This document shows, piece by piece, positions 26,710 through 35,710 of a stretch of DNA of 64,000 nucleotides. The stretch comes from Cyclobacteriaceae bacterium (lineage in GTDB: Bacteria; Bacteroidota; Bacteroidia; Cytophagales; Cyclobacteriaceae), in the NCBI GenBank assembly GCA_028285685.1, contig JANQOR010000041.1:310001-374000 (forward strand). The letters are read 5' to 3'. The translations under genes and the position numbers were made by a program. The notes under the pieces are model-generated. The model searched no databases, had not been told where the DNA came from, and was given only the letters and a program-made list of their open reading frames with translations. Each line of letters starts with the position of its first letter. The stretch's first letter is position 1.

Positions 26710-27342
26710 ATGAACATCTCAGAACTTCGTAAAAAATACAAACATGCCACCTTGACCAAACATTCAGTACATCCCAATCCGGTTGAACAGTTCGAACAAT
26801 GGTTTAACGAGGCATTAAAAGCGGAGTTACTGGAACCAAATGCGATGGTATTGTCCACGGTCGACAACGATCAGCCTACCCAACGGACAGTTCTCCTTAA
26901 ATATTTTGACGAAGAAGGGTTTGTCTTTTTCACCAACTACAAGAGCAATAAATCTCAGCACATTCTGGCAAATGACTCAGTTTCGATTCTATTTCCCTGG
27001 TACGTAGTTAAGAGACAGGTTGCGATCACGGGGAGAGCCCAGAAGATTTCACCTGTTGAATCAGCGAAGTATTTTCTGAGTCGTCCCTTTGGTAGTCAGC
27101 TTGGAGCATGGATATCGCACCAAAGTAGAGTAATAAGCTCGCGTAGTTTACTCGAAAACAAATTAGAAGAGATGAAAAGGAAGTTCTCGAAAAGAAAAAT
27201 ACCTGTGCCCGAGTTCTGGGGCGGTTATCGTATTATACCAAATAGTATGGAATTCTGGCAAGGCAGACCAAATCGACTGCATGACCGCATTATATATCAG
27301 TGGATCCAAAACAACTGGAAAATCAGTGTTCTGTCTCCCTAA
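26710..27342 (+). CDS. pdxH: pyridoxamine 5'-phosphate oxidase
   Basis: A 210-residue FMN-dependent oxidase that makes pyridoxal 5'-phosphate from PNP or PMP. Diagnostic segments are LSTVDNDQPTQRTVLLKYFD, FFTNYKSNKSQ and the C-terminal PNPOx dimerisation region FWQGRPNRLHDR. It follows hemN by 14 bases and may be co-transcribed. Its chemistry uses oxygen, so its link to hemN is probably cofactor supply rather than anaerobiosis. Confidence 0.95.
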   Translation: MNISELRKKYKHATLTKHSVHPNPVEQFEQWFNEALKAELLEPNAMVLSTVDNDQPTQRTVLLKYFDEEGFVFFTNYKSNKSQHILANDSVSILFPWYVVKRQVAITGRAQKISPVESAKYFLSRPFGSQLGAWISHQSRVISSRSLLENKLEEMKRKFSKRKIPVPEFWGGYRIIPNSMEFWQGRPNRLHDRIIYQWIQNNWKISVLSP

Positions 27343-27367
27343 ACTGCATTCTTAACATTCTGCAGTT
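27342..27367 (+). terminator. weak hairpin after pdxH
   Basis: AACTGCA and TGCAGTT pair across a 12-base loop directly after the pdxH stop codon. There is no T-run, so a terminator function is uncertain. Confidence 0.25.
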
Positions 27368-27395
27368 CACCCGCAAGCCAAAATCATATCCTCTG

Positions 27396-27409
27396 CTGAT
27401 GACTATCAT
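27396..27409 (+). promoter_or_regulatory. FNR/CRP-like box upstream of the nos operon
   Basis: CTGATGACTATCAT has a perfect TGAT-N4-ATCA core. Its centre is 61 bases before the cytochrome c start codon, so a class II activator site at -41.5 would put transcription near 27444. A near-match to the Bacteroidota -7 element (TACTTTCG, 27432-27439) lies at the expected place. Confidence 0.6.
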
Positions 27410-27463
27410 GTCCTAGGGTATGCATGCATAATACTTTCGTAGTGAATCAAAATCCTAACTACT

Positions 27464-27928
27464 ATGAAAGGCATTTACACACTCATCACAATTTCATTTC
27501 TACTTGTTTCCTGCGGAGGTGGCGATGGAAAAAGTGCTGCTGATAGAATCAAAGAACAGGCACAAATGGAGCCAACGGATCCCTATGAAAATTGGGAATC
27601 TAATAATGGTATCGGTCCGATTAAGGATCTCACTTTACCGGCTGAAATAAACCAAGATATGGTTGCTCGAGGACAAGAAGCTTACGAGAGCAAATGTACC
27701 GCTTGTCATAAGGCCGAAAAGAAATTCATCGGACCCTCACCAAAGGGTATTCTTGAGAGAAGAACGGCAGCCTGGGTGATGAACATGATCCTTAATCCCG
27801 AAGAGATGGTCCAAAAGGACCCGTTGGCTAAGAAGCTCCTGATAGAATACAACGGCTCTCCTATGGCCAATCAAAATCTAACGGAGGATGAGGCCCGGGC
27901 AGTCTTAGAATATTTCAGAACATTATAA
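27464..27928 (+). CDS. monoheme cytochrome c lipoprotein, first gene of nos operon
   Basis: A 154-residue lipoprotein (VSC, Cys17) with a single class I heme site CTACH (78-82) and probable distal Met in the SPMANQNLT loop near residue 133. It would sit on the periplasmic side and pass electrons to NosZ or its electron donors. Cytochrome c genes at the head of clade II nos clusters are common. It starts the operon behind an FNR-like box. Confidence 0.9.
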   Translation: MKGIYTLITISFLLVSCGGGDGKSAADRIKEQAQMEPTDPYENWESNNGIGPIKDLTLPAEINQDMVARGQEAYESKCTACHKAEKKFIGPSPKGILERRTAAWVMNMILNPEEMVQKDPLAKKLLIEYNGSPMANQNLTEDEARAVLEYFRTL

Positions 27929-27946
27929 AACCAAACCCCTTTTGAT

Positions 27947-28519
27947 ATGAAAAAGATCGTAATTACAATCCCATTTATTGTACTGGGGCTCATGATCCTC
28001 TGCGCATGTGGATCAGGTTCTCAGGCCAGTGATGGTGAATCTGCCCAAGCTGCAGAAACCCATCCGTTAGGTCAGGCATCCGTCGCGGATGATGTGTCAG
28101 CCAAGAATATTCTACAAGTTGCTATTGGCTCTGAGCCACATAGTACGTTGGTTGCGGCGGTTCAAGCTGCACAAATTGAGCACGTTTTGGTAAATGCCGG
28201 GCCACTTACCGTTTTTGCCCCCACAAATGATGCATTTGCAGCACTTCCTGAAGGAACAGTCGATAATCTGCTGAAACCTGAGAATAAGGAAACGCTTGCC
28301 ACTATCCTAAAAGGTCATGCCGCTCCAGGCTCCTTTAATGTAGAGGGCCTTAAAAAAGAAGCACGGAAAGGAAGAAAAATTTTCATGGCTAATGAAACCT
28401 ACCTGGAAGTGATCGTGGATGGCGAAGATATCATGGTTGGCGGAGCCAAAGTGATTGGAACAGTCCAAACGTCGAACGGAATCATCAATGTAGTCGACAA
28501 AGTCATCTTACCAAATTAA
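27947..28519 (+). CDS. fasciclin (FAS1) domain lipoprotein
   Basis: A 190-residue lipoprotein (CACG, Cys21) with one FAS1 domain from about 60: VLVNAGPLTVFAPTNDAFAAL and the H-box-like GIINVVDKVILP are diagnostic. FAS1 domains mediate adhesion or ligand binding. Its place between the cytochrome and nosZ, 18 bases after one and 23 before the other, suggests a periplasmic role in N2O reductase maturation or assembly, but nothing in the domain shows this. Confidence 0.88.
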   Translation: MKKIVITIPFIVLGLMILCACGSGSQASDGESAQAAETHPLGQASVADDVSAKNILQVAIGSEPHSTLVAAVQAAQIEHVLVNAGPLTVFAPTNDAFAALPEGTVDNLLKPENKETLATILKGHAAPGSFNVEGLKKEARKGRKIFMANETYLEVIVDGEDIMVGGAKVIGTVQTSNGIINVVDKVILPN

Positions 28520-28542
28520 CAATCAACTGAAAATCTATAAAT

Positions 28543-30504
28543 ATGAATACTTATAATAAAATTGTGGGATACGCATTGACTCTCTCCCTCCTATTCGTGG
28601 TTGGCTCATGCAACCAGGGTCGAGGAAATGGTGGTGCCCTTGGCTCCGGTAATGCGGAGCGTGTATATGTAGCGCCGGGAGAACATGACGAGTTCTATGG
28701 ATTCATCTCCGGTGGCTTTAGCGGCCAGCTGGCTGTTTATGGGCTTCCATCAGGAAGGCTATTCAAAGTAATTCCTGTCTTTTCCGTAGACGCAGAAAAA
28801 GCATATGGTTTTAGCGAAGAAACTAAGCCGATGCTTGAAACTTCATTTGGAACAATTCCCTGGGATGATTCTCACCACCCGGACCTCTCACAAACCAATG
28901 GCGAAATTGATGGTCGGTGGTGTTTCATCAACGCCAACAACACGCCGAGGATTGCAAGAATCAGTTTGTCAACTTTTGAAACGGAAGAAATTATTGAATT
29001 GCCGAATAGTGCCGGCAATCACAGTTCTTCGTTCGTTACTGAGAACACGGAATATGTAGTAGCAGGCACTCGATTCTCAGTGCCTATACCGCAACGTGAC
29101 ATGTCCATTGACGAATACAAAGGAAACTTCAAGGGTGCCATTTCATTTATTAAAGTGGATCAGGAAACAGGTCGATTTGACTTGAGCTTTCAAGTGATCA
29201 TGCCTGGATTTGACTATGATCTGGCACACCCTGGAAGAGGCGCATCTCATGGGTGGATGTTCTTTACTACTTACAACACTGAGGAAGCAAGCACACTCAT
29301 GGAGGTAAATGCTTCTCAAAATGACAAGGATTTCATTGCCGCGATTAACTGGAAAAAAGCCGAAGAATTGATCGCGAATAGCGACTTTGAGACCATGGCG
29401 ACAGAGTATGCTCACAACGTATATGACGAATCTACGCAAATGGCTACTTCTACAATTAAAAAAGAGGTTCGCACTCTTGACGCTTCAAAATATCCAGGAT
29501 TAGTTTACCTGCTGCCAACTCCAAAATCACCTCATGGCTGTGATGTTGATCCGAGTGGCGAGTACATTATCGGAAGTGGCAAATTATCGGCTTCCCTGAC
29601 AGCTCACTCCTTTACCAAAATGCTGGATGCCATTGAAAATGAGAAATTTGACGGTGACGCTTACGGTATCCCGGTTCTCAACTACGATGATATTGTTGGT
29701 GGCGTGGTTCAATCAGGTGGCTTAGGCCCGTTACATACGGAGTTCGATGGCAAAGGCAATGGCTATACGACTTTCTTCATCTCTTCAGAGGTCGTTAAGT
29801 GGAAATTGGGAACGTGGGAAGTGATTGACAGAAAGCCAACCTATTACTCCGTAGGTCACCTCATGATACCTGGAGGAAATTCGAGAAAGCCCTTTGGAAA
29901 GTATCTGGTTGCACTAAATAAGATCACAAAGGACAGATACCTGCCGACTGGTCCCGAACTATCTCAGTCTGCGCAGCTTTATGATATTTCGGGCGATAAA
30001 ATGGTGATGTTGAGTGATTTTCCTACAGTAGGTGAACCACACTATGCCGCAGGAGCTCCGGCCGACCTAATCAAGCCAAATCAGTTAAAGCTGTACAAGC
30101 TTGAGGAAAACAATCACCCGCATGCGGTGAAAAACGAGAAGGACACAAGAGTAGAACGGAATGGCAAGGAAGTACATATCTATATGACAACTATCAGAAG
30201 TCACTTTGCGCCGGACAATATCGAAGGAATCAAGGTTGGCGACAAGGTATACTTCCATGTGACCAATCTTGAACAAGATTATGATGTTCCGCATGGAATA
30301 AGCATGATTGGTGCAAACACCTCTGAACTTCTAATAATGCCAGGACAGACCGAGACCTTTGTTTGGGAGCCTAAAAAAGAAGGAGTTTGGCCGTTCTACT
30401 GTACAGATTTTTGCTCTGCTCTACACCAGGAAATGCAGGGTTACGTGAGGGTTTCGGCACGTAACTCCAATGTTCCACTTAAGTGGAGCCTGGATGGAGA
30501 GTAG
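28543..30504 (+). CDS. nosZ: nitrous oxide reductase, Sec-dependent (clade II type)
   Basis: A 653-residue copper enzyme that reduces N2O to N2 in the periplasm. The N-terminal beta-propeller carries the CuZ histidines, including the HH pair at 111-112 in WDDSHHPDL. The C-terminal cupredoxin has the CuA motif with Cys620, Cys624, His628 and Met631 in FYCTDFCSALHQEM, plus His in VPHGISM. The signal is a Sec/lipoprotein type (VGSC, Cys23) with no twin arginine, as in clade II enzymes. Downstream genes supply copper and sulfur maturation factors. Confidence 0.97.
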   Translation: MNTYNKIVGYALTLSLLFVVGSCNQGRGNGGALGSGNAERVYVAPGEHDEFYGFISGGFSGQLAVYGLPSGRLFKVIPVFSVDAEKAYGFSEETKPMLETSFGTIPWDDSHHPDLSQTNGEIDGRWCFINANNTPRIARISLSTFETEEIIELPNSAGNHSSSFVTENTEYVVAGTRFSVPIPQRDMSIDEYKGNFKGAISFIKVDQETGRFDLSFQVIMPGFDYDLAHPGRGASHGWMFFTTYNTEEASTLMEVNASQNDKDFIAAINWKKAEELIANSDFETMATEYAHNVYDESTQMATSTIKKEVRTLDASKYPGLVYLLPTPKSPHGCDVDPSGEYIIGSGKLSASLTAHSFTKMLDAIENEKFDGDAYGIPVLNYDDIVGGVVQSGGLGPLHTEFDGKGNGYTTFFISSEVVKWKLGTWEVIDRKPTYYSVGHLMIPGGNSRKPFGKYLVALNKITKDRYLPTGPELSQSAQLYDISGDKMVMLSDFPTVGEPHYAAGAPADLIKPNQLKLYKLEENNHPHAVKNEKDTRVERNGKEVHIYMTTIRSHFAPDNIEGIKVGDKVYFHVTNLEQDYDVPHGISMIGANTSELLIMPGQTETFVWEPKKEGVWPFYCTDFCSALHQEMQGYVRVSARNSNVPLKWSLDGE

Positions 30505-30523
30505 GCTCTTTGGTTAGGTTACG

Positions 30524-30546
30524 GGCCCGCCAAGTTTTGGCGGGCC
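30524..30546 (+). promoter_or_regulatory. strong intercistronic hairpin after nosZ
   Basis: GGCCCGCCAA (30524-30533) and TTGGCGGGCC (30537-30546) form a perfect 10-bp stem with a 3-base loop, 19 bases after the nosZ stop and before the next gene at 30571. It lacks a T-run. It could shield nosZ mRNA from 3' decay or attenuate transcription so that accessory genes are made at lower level. Confidence 0.7.
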
Positions 30547-30570
30547 TACTTCCTCTAAAAACAGTAAACG

Positions 30571-31158
30571 ATGAAAAAGTCAAAGATCTTCATGATCGTG
30601 GGGGCACTTCTACTGACTTCACTTTTCTTCCTTCCCATGTGGAATATCACCTTGGAGGCTCCACAGTATCCCGAACCAATAGGTATGAACATTCATATCA
30701 ACAAGTTCGAGGATGCCAATCCTAACGATATCAAAAATATCAACATCATGAATCACTATGTGGGCATGAAAGATATTCCTGAAGTGATCCCTGAATTTAG
30801 CGTCTTCCCCTACTTCGTAATAGGAATGACTGTTCTTGGTATCCTCTTCGGCCTGATAGGAAGTAGAAAATTATACATCGTCTGGTTTGCACTTATGCTC
30901 GTCTTCGGATCAGTCGCGATGTATGATTTCTATTTGTGGGAATATGAGTACGGTCATGATCTCAAGGAAACGGCTGCAATAAAATTCACTGACGAGGAAG
31001 GGAAACCTATGGTCTATCAACCTCCACTCATTGGCAATAAAATGATCCTGAATTTCAAGGCGAAATCGTGGCCAAGATTGGGAGCTTATCTTATGTTTTT
31101 GGGCATGAGTTTATCCGTGTACGCATTTTACAAAGACAAAAAAGAAAAAAATGAATAG
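30571..31158 (+). CDS. nos-cluster membrane protein of unknown function
   Basis: A 195-residue protein with a membrane segment at about 7-24, a periplasmic loop with NPNDIKNINIMNHYVGM, and three more segments ending in a Lys-rich tail. Proteins of this kind sit between nosZ and nosL in clade II nos clusters of Bacteroidota. The motif IMNHYVGMK with Met and His could contact copper, though this is only suggestive. It overlaps nosL by eight bases. Confidence 0.75.
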   Translation: MKKSKIFMIVGALLLTSLFFLPMWNITLEAPQYPEPIGMNIHINKFEDANPNDIKNINIMNHYVGMKDIPEVIPEFSVFPYFVIGMTVLGILFGLIGSRKLYIVWFALMLVFGSVAMYDFYLWEYEYGHDLKETAAIKFTDEEGKPMVYQPPLIGNKMILNFKAKSWPRLGAYLMFLGMSLSVYAFYKDKKEKNE

Positions 31159-31588
31159 AGCAATCCCATTTGTGCTAGGAATGATCCTTATGGTTTCCTG
31201 CGAGGTGAAGCCTCAGGAAATCGTCTACGGGCAAGATGCCTGTCACTTCTGCAGGATGACTATCGTGGACAGGCAGCACGCGGCGCAACTTGTTACGATA
31301 AAAGGAAAAGCGTTCAAATATGATGCGATTGAGTGTATGCTGAACCACCTGAACAAATGGGATCAGCCAGAAGTGAAATATTATCTCGTTACGGATTATA
31401 CAACACCGGGACAACTGGTTGATGCAACCTTGTCTCATTACCTTATCTCAGAAGCAATACCAAGTCCAATGGGAGAATTTCTCACTGCTTTCGAAAACAG
31501 AGAGGAGAGAGAGAAAATAGACAAAGAATCCAATGCAAAATCACTGAACTGGAATGAGCTCAAGCGAGAGTTCAATGTAAAACAATGA
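31151..31588 (+). CDS. nosL: NosL copper chaperone lipoprotein
   Basis: A 145-residue lipoprotein (VSC, Cys17) of the NosL family. The copper motif CHFCRM holds Cys31, Cys34 and Met36, and KAFKYDAIECM, PSPMGEFLTAF complete the pattern. NosL binds Cu(I) and delivers it to apo-NosZ for CuZ assembly in the periplasm. The stop overlaps the next gene, which carries a second NosL domain. Confidence 0.93.
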   Translation: MNRAIPFVLGMILMVSCEVKPQEIVYGQDACHFCRMTIVDRQHAAQLVTIKGKAFKYDAIECMLNHLNKWDQPEVKYYLVTDYTTPGQLVDATLSHYLISEAIPSPMGEFLTAFENREEREKIDKESNAKSLNWNELKREFNVKQ

Positions 31589-32985
31589 AATCTAATCAAA
31601 TGAAACCGTTACTAGTACTGACCGCATTGCTGTGGCTAACCCTCTCAAGCTCCGCTCAAGAAAACATAGATCCTGGGAAAGACCGGTGCTCTCATTGCAA
31701 CATGTTCATTCGCAACACCCAATTTTCTGCACTCGCTATTGACACTGAGAAGACCTATAAATTTGATGCCATCGAATGTCTGGTCAATTTTTTGAAAAGC
31801 AAGGAAGAATCAACCTTTAGCAAACTGCTGGTGGCAGACTACTCAACTGGAGGACGGCTGATTAACGCAACCAGTGCTACTTACCTGAAGAGCAATAAGA
31901 TTGCAAGTCCAATGGGTGCTTATTTATCTGCTTACTCCTCCGCCGAAGTGGCAGAGAAAGTCAAAATGGAAAAAGGCGGAGAATTGATGAACTGGACTGA
32001 GCTAAAGGCTCGTTTTAAGAATTCAAACTTCGGGCTAATGAGTCATCCCACTCATCATCATCGACCAGATGCTTACGCACCTATCGGTGTGATGGGAGAT
32101 CATTTGCATCACAAAAACGGGTTCATGGTTAGCGTCCGATACATGACCATGGACATGGAAGGGAACTTAAACGGATCTTCGGAGGCCAGCAATATGGAGA
32201 TCTTTCAAGACTACATGGTAGCTCCTCAATCAATGAAAATGGACATGATGATGGTTGGTATCATGTATGCCCCATCTGACAAACTCACGGTCATGCTCAT
32301 GCAAAAATTCGTGAAGAACGACATGGACCTAAGCAACAGGATGGGAATGAGATTCTCGACAAAAAGTAATGGAATGGGTGATTTGAAAATTTCAGCCTTA
32401 TATGGATTGGTGAACAAGCAAAACACCTCTTTTCATTTCAACGCAGCAATCAATCTTCCCGTAGCTGATATTGAGGAAAGACACGATACTCCCATGATGG
32501 AAAACATGAAACTCCCCTATTCGATGCAACTGGGAAGCGGAACAACAGATCTGACCATTGGAGGCACTTACAAAGGGGCATCAAACAAGCTCAGCTGGGG
32601 AATACAACAACTCAGCACATTGCGAACAGGTGAAAACTCTGAGGGATATCGTCTTGGAAATCTATTTGAGTTGAATGCCTGGACTGCCTATGGTCTTACC
32701 AACTGGGTAAGTATTTCTGGCAGGTTACAAGGTCTCAACCTGAAAAAAATTGAAGGTGTTGATGAAGAACTCAACCCAATGATGGCCCCACTTGCAAATA
32801 CAATGAACTCCGGATTTTCAAAGATCCGGTCCTACATAGGAACAAATATCTCCTTGGGAGAAAAAGCATTCTTTCGTGATTTCAAACTTGGATTTGAGGT
32901 CGGTTTACCAATTTTTCAAGACGTAGAAGGCATTCAAATGGACGAGGGAAGAACAATCAACGCCGGTCTTAGGTATTCCATCTAA
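31585..32985 (+). CDS. NosL domain fused to Met/His-rich outer-membrane barrel
   Basis: 466 residues in two parts. After a signal peptide (to about SSAQ, 25) comes a complete NosL-like domain with CSHCNM (Cys35, Cys38, Met40), YKFDAIECLV and ASPMGAYLSA, to about residue 150. A His-rich hinge (SHPTHHHRPDAYAP) then leads to a C-terminal domain (about 165-466) of alternating strands with GDHLHHKNGFMVSVRYMTMDM and many Met residues, typical of porin-like outer-membrane copper or transporter barrels. It would place a copper-handling domain on the periplasmic face of an outer-membrane pore. The ATG at 31585 overlaps the nosL stop; an alternative ATG is five codons in. Confidence 0.85.
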   Translation: MKSNQMKPLLVLTALLWLTLSSSAQENIDPGKDRCSHCNMFIRNTQFSALAIDTEKTYKFDAIECLVNFLKSKEESTFSKLLVADYSTGGRLINATSATYLKSNKIASPMGAYLSAYSSAEVAEKVKMEKGGELMNWTELKARFKNSNFGLMSHPTHHHRPDAYAPIGVMGDHLHHKNGFMVSVRYMTMDMEGNLNGSSEASNMEIFQDYMVAPQSMKMDMMMVGIMYAPSDKLTVMLMQKFVKNDMDLSNRMGMRFSTKSNGMGDLKISALYGLVNKQNTSFHFNAAINLPVADIEERHDTPMMENMKLPYSMQLGSGTTDLTIGGTYKGASNKLSWGIQQLSTLRTGENSEGYRLGNLFELNAWTAYGLTNWVSISGRLQGLNLKKIEGVDEELNPMMAPLANTMNSGFSKIRSYIGTNISLGEKAFFRDFKLGFEVGLPIFQDVEGIQMDEGRTINAGLRYSI

Positions 32986-32992
32986 GTTACAA

Positions 32993-34222
32993 ATGCGCCT
33001 AACCACAACTTTTCTATTACTTCTAATAGCACATTTAGGAACCACAGGTGTGTTGAAAGTCTGTCCATCCTGCACGATACAGACGATCGCCGCAGCTGTT
33101 CGAACAGCCGAACCAATGGACTCCATTCTTGTTCAAAAGGGAGTTTATACATGCAGCGATCTTGAAGTGAAAAAACCTGTCTCGCTTATTGGGGAAGAAG
33201 GCGCGATTCTCGATGGTCTTGGCTCCGGATACGTACTGAAAATTCTTTCCGACAGTGTGACTGTAACAGGGCTTAAGATCATCAATTCAGGTAGAAGCTA
33301 CACCAAAGATTTTGCAGCCATCTACGCATTTCGAGCGAATCACTTCACCCTATCAAACCTTGAAATCGTCAATCCTTTCTTTGGAATACTCCTGGAAAAA
33401 TCAAAGAATGGTATAGTCCGAAGTAATAAGATTTACGGTGCTTCAAAAAGAGAAGATGATTCCGGAAATGGGATCCACCTGTGGCATTGCTCAAACACAA
33501 TTGTAGAGAATAATGAAGTGTACGGCTTGAGGGACGGCATCTATCTTGAATTCGTCGATGATAGTATGGTGAAAAATAACTATGCTCATGACAACATCCG
33601 ATATGGTTTGCATTTTATGTTTTCAAATCGGGACGAATACCTTGAGAATACCTTTCGCAACAATGGTGCTGGAGTAGCTGTGATGTTTTCCAAGTTTATC
33701 GTGATGAAAGAAAACAAGTTCACCCATAACTGGGGAACGGCTTCTTACGGATTGCTCCTGAAAGAGATCTACGATGCTGAAGTAGTAGATAATTCATTCA
33801 CAGAAAATACCATTGGCATCTTCATAGATGGTTCTACCAGGATAAACTATCTAGGGAACCTGTTCAAGCAAAATGGGTGGGCCGTCAAAGTTTCAGGCGG
33901 TTGCTACACCAATAAGTTTTTCAAAAACAATTTCATTGGGAACTCCTTTGACGTCTCTTACAATTCTAAAATGAATGACAATAGTTTCAATGGCAACTAC
34001 TGGAGCGACTATACTGGCTATGATTTGGATAAAAATGGAGTTGGAGATGTTCCGTATCGACCTGTCAAGCTGTTTTCCTATATCGTTAACAACACTCCAG
34101 AAACGATTATTCTGCTACGTAGCTTGTTTGTTGACATCATTAACTTTTCAGAAAAGGTCTCCCCTGTTTTCACCCCAGATGACCTCATTGACAATCAGCC
34201 ATCCATTTTCGTATTCCAATGA
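32993..34222 (+). CDS. nosD: NosD, periplasmic beta-helix accessory protein
   Basis: A 409-residue exported right-handed beta-helix. A signal peptide (to about 19) is followed by CPSCTIQTIAAAV and repeated NN/NxF-type turns such as NGIVRSNKIYG, NTIVENNEVYG and SMVKNNYAHDN, ending with NYWSDYTGYDLDKNGVGD. NosD works with the NosFY ABC transporter to deliver sulfur for the CuZ cluster of NosZ. The stop overlaps nosF by four bases. Confidence 0.95.
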   Translation: MRLTTTFLLLLIAHLGTTGVLKVCPSCTIQTIAAAVRTAEPMDSILVQKGVYTCSDLEVKKPVSLIGEEGAILDGLGSGYVLKILSDSVTVTGLKIINSGRSYTKDFAAIYAFRANHFTLSNLEIVNPFFGILLEKSKNGIVRSNKIYGASKREDDSGNGIHLWHCSNTIVENNEVYGLRDGIYLEFVDDSMVKNNYAHDNIRYGLHFMFSNRDEYLENTFRNNGAGVAVMFSKFIVMKENKFTHNWGTASYGLLLKEIYDAEVVDNSFTENTIGIFIDGSTRINYLGNLFKQNGWAVKVSGGCYTNKFFKNNFIGNSFDVSYNSKMNDNSFNGNYWSDYTGYDLDKNGVGDVPYRPVKLFSYIVNNTPETIILLRSLFVDIINFSEKVSPVFTPDDLIDNQPSIFVFQ

Positions 34223-34914
34223 TCCAGCTCCAACATATCACCAAGCGCTTTGGCCAGCTTACCGTGTTGGATGACATCAGTTTTGAGATCGAAAATGGCG
34301 GAACTTTCGCGGTACTTGGACCCAATGGCTCTGGGAAAACAACCATCCTAAAAATCATTTTAGGTATGGTTTTACCACAGAGAGGCGAGGTTCTGGTTCA
34401 AGACAATAAGGTTCGACAAACTTGGGATTATCGCAAGCAGATCAGCTATCTACCTCAGATCGCTCGATTCCCTGACAACTTAACCGTGAGGGAATTGATC
34501 AAAATGATCAAGGACCTAAGAAACATGCCTTCGCGTGAAGATGAGTTGGTGGAAATGCTCGGACTACAGAAGTTTATGGATAAGAAACTTGGAAATCTCT
34601 CAGGCGGCACACGTCAGAAGGTGAACATAGTGCTTACGTTCATGTTTGATGTCCCGATTCTTATTCTCGATGAACCAACAGCCGGTCTTGATCCTGTGTC
34701 ACTGATCCGATTGAAAGATCTGATTGAGAAAGAAAAGGCAGCCGGGAAGATAATATTGATCACAACACATATCCTTAGCCTGGTGGAGTCCTTGGCAGAT
34801 GAGATCATTTTCCTTTTAGAAGGACACATTCATTTTCGCGGATCACTAGGTGCACTGTCTCAGAAAACCGGAGAAAAAGACCTCGAACATTCAATTGCAG
34901 CCCTACTCGAATGA
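34219..34914 (+). CDS. nosF: NosF, ABC transporter ATP-binding protein
   Basis: A 231-residue ATPase with Walker A GPNGSGKTT, signature LSGGTRQKV and Walker B PILILDEPTAGLDP. With NosY and NosD it forms the Mla-like complex thought to export a sulfur species for CuZ assembly. ATGA overlaps on both sides show tight translational coupling to nosD and nosY. Confidence 0.94.
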   Translation: MIQLQHITKRFGQLTVLDDISFEIENGGTFAVLGPNGSGKTTILKIILGMVLPQRGEVLVQDNKVRQTWDYRKQISYLPQIARFPDNLTVRELIKMIKDLRNMPSREDELVEMLGLQKFMDKKLGNLSGGTRQKVNIVLTFMFDVPILILDEPTAGLDPVSLIRLKDLIEKEKAAGKIILITTHILSLVESLADEIIFLLEGHIHFRGSLGALSQKTGEKDLEHSIAALLE

Positions 34915-35696
34915 TCCTGAAAGTATTAAAATATAGCTTTTCAGACCTTATCCGCAGTAGATGGAGTTATGTATACCTGGCCTTCTACTTGGTCCTTGGA
35001 TTTGTACTGTTGTTCCTAAATGACAACTTGTCCAAAGCCGTAATCACCTTAATGAATATCGTTGTTGTGCTCACTCCTATGATAGGCACGATCTTCGGCA
35101 TCATGTACTTTTATAATTCCAGAGAGTTCACTGAACTACTCCTGGCTCAACCCATTCGAAGAAGGACCATCTTCCTCGGACAGTACCTCGGTGTTGCTCT
35201 CTCTCTTTCGCTTAGCTTGGTTCTTGGGCTTGGAATTCCATTCACCATCTATGGAATTACACAATCCTCTCAGATCTGGGATTTCGCAACGCTTTTGATC
35301 TCGGGTACCTTCCTGACCTTTATTTTCACCGGGTTGTCCATTTACATTGGGCTTCTGAACACCAACAAAATAAAAGGTTTTGGTTATGCCATACTTATGT
35401 GGCTCTTTTTTGCTGTCATCTACGATGGGATCTTTCTTATCTCCCTTGTGATCTTTGATGACTACCCGCTAGACAAGTTCACGCTATTTGCGAGTTTCTT
35501 AAACCCAATTGATCTTTCCAGAATAATGATCCTGCTGAAGTTGGACATTTCTGCACTGCTGGGGTACACTGGAGCATTGTTTCAAAAGTTCTTTGGCACC
35601 AGCCAGGGTCTGATTGTTGCATTTGCGATGCTCCTGGTGTGGACAATCGGTCCCACAATACTTATGATTAGGAAATCTTCAAGAAAAGACTTCTGA
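34911..35696 (+). CDS. nosY: NosY, ABC-2 type permease
   Basis: A 261-residue permease with six membrane segments and the family pattern FYNSREFTELLLAQPIRRRT near residues 66-85. It is the membrane partner of NosF. Last gene of the nos operon; a weak inverted repeat (GGCTA/TAGCC, 35700-35716) lies between it and the convergent gene. Confidence 0.94.
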   Translation: MILKVLKYSFSDLIRSRWSYVYLAFYLVLGFVLLFLNDNLSKAVITLMNIVVVLTPMIGTIFGIMYFYNSREFTELLLAQPIRRRTIFLGQYLGVALSLSLSLVLGLGIPFTIYGITQSSQIWDFATLLISGTFLTFIFTGLSIYIGLLNTNKIKGFGYAILMWLFFAVIYDGIFLISLVIFDDYPLDKFTLFASFLNPIDLSRIMILLKLDISALLGYTGALFQKFFGTSQGLIVAFAMLLVWTIGPTILMIRKSSRKDF

Positions 35697-35710
35697 AAAG
35701 GCTAAATCTG

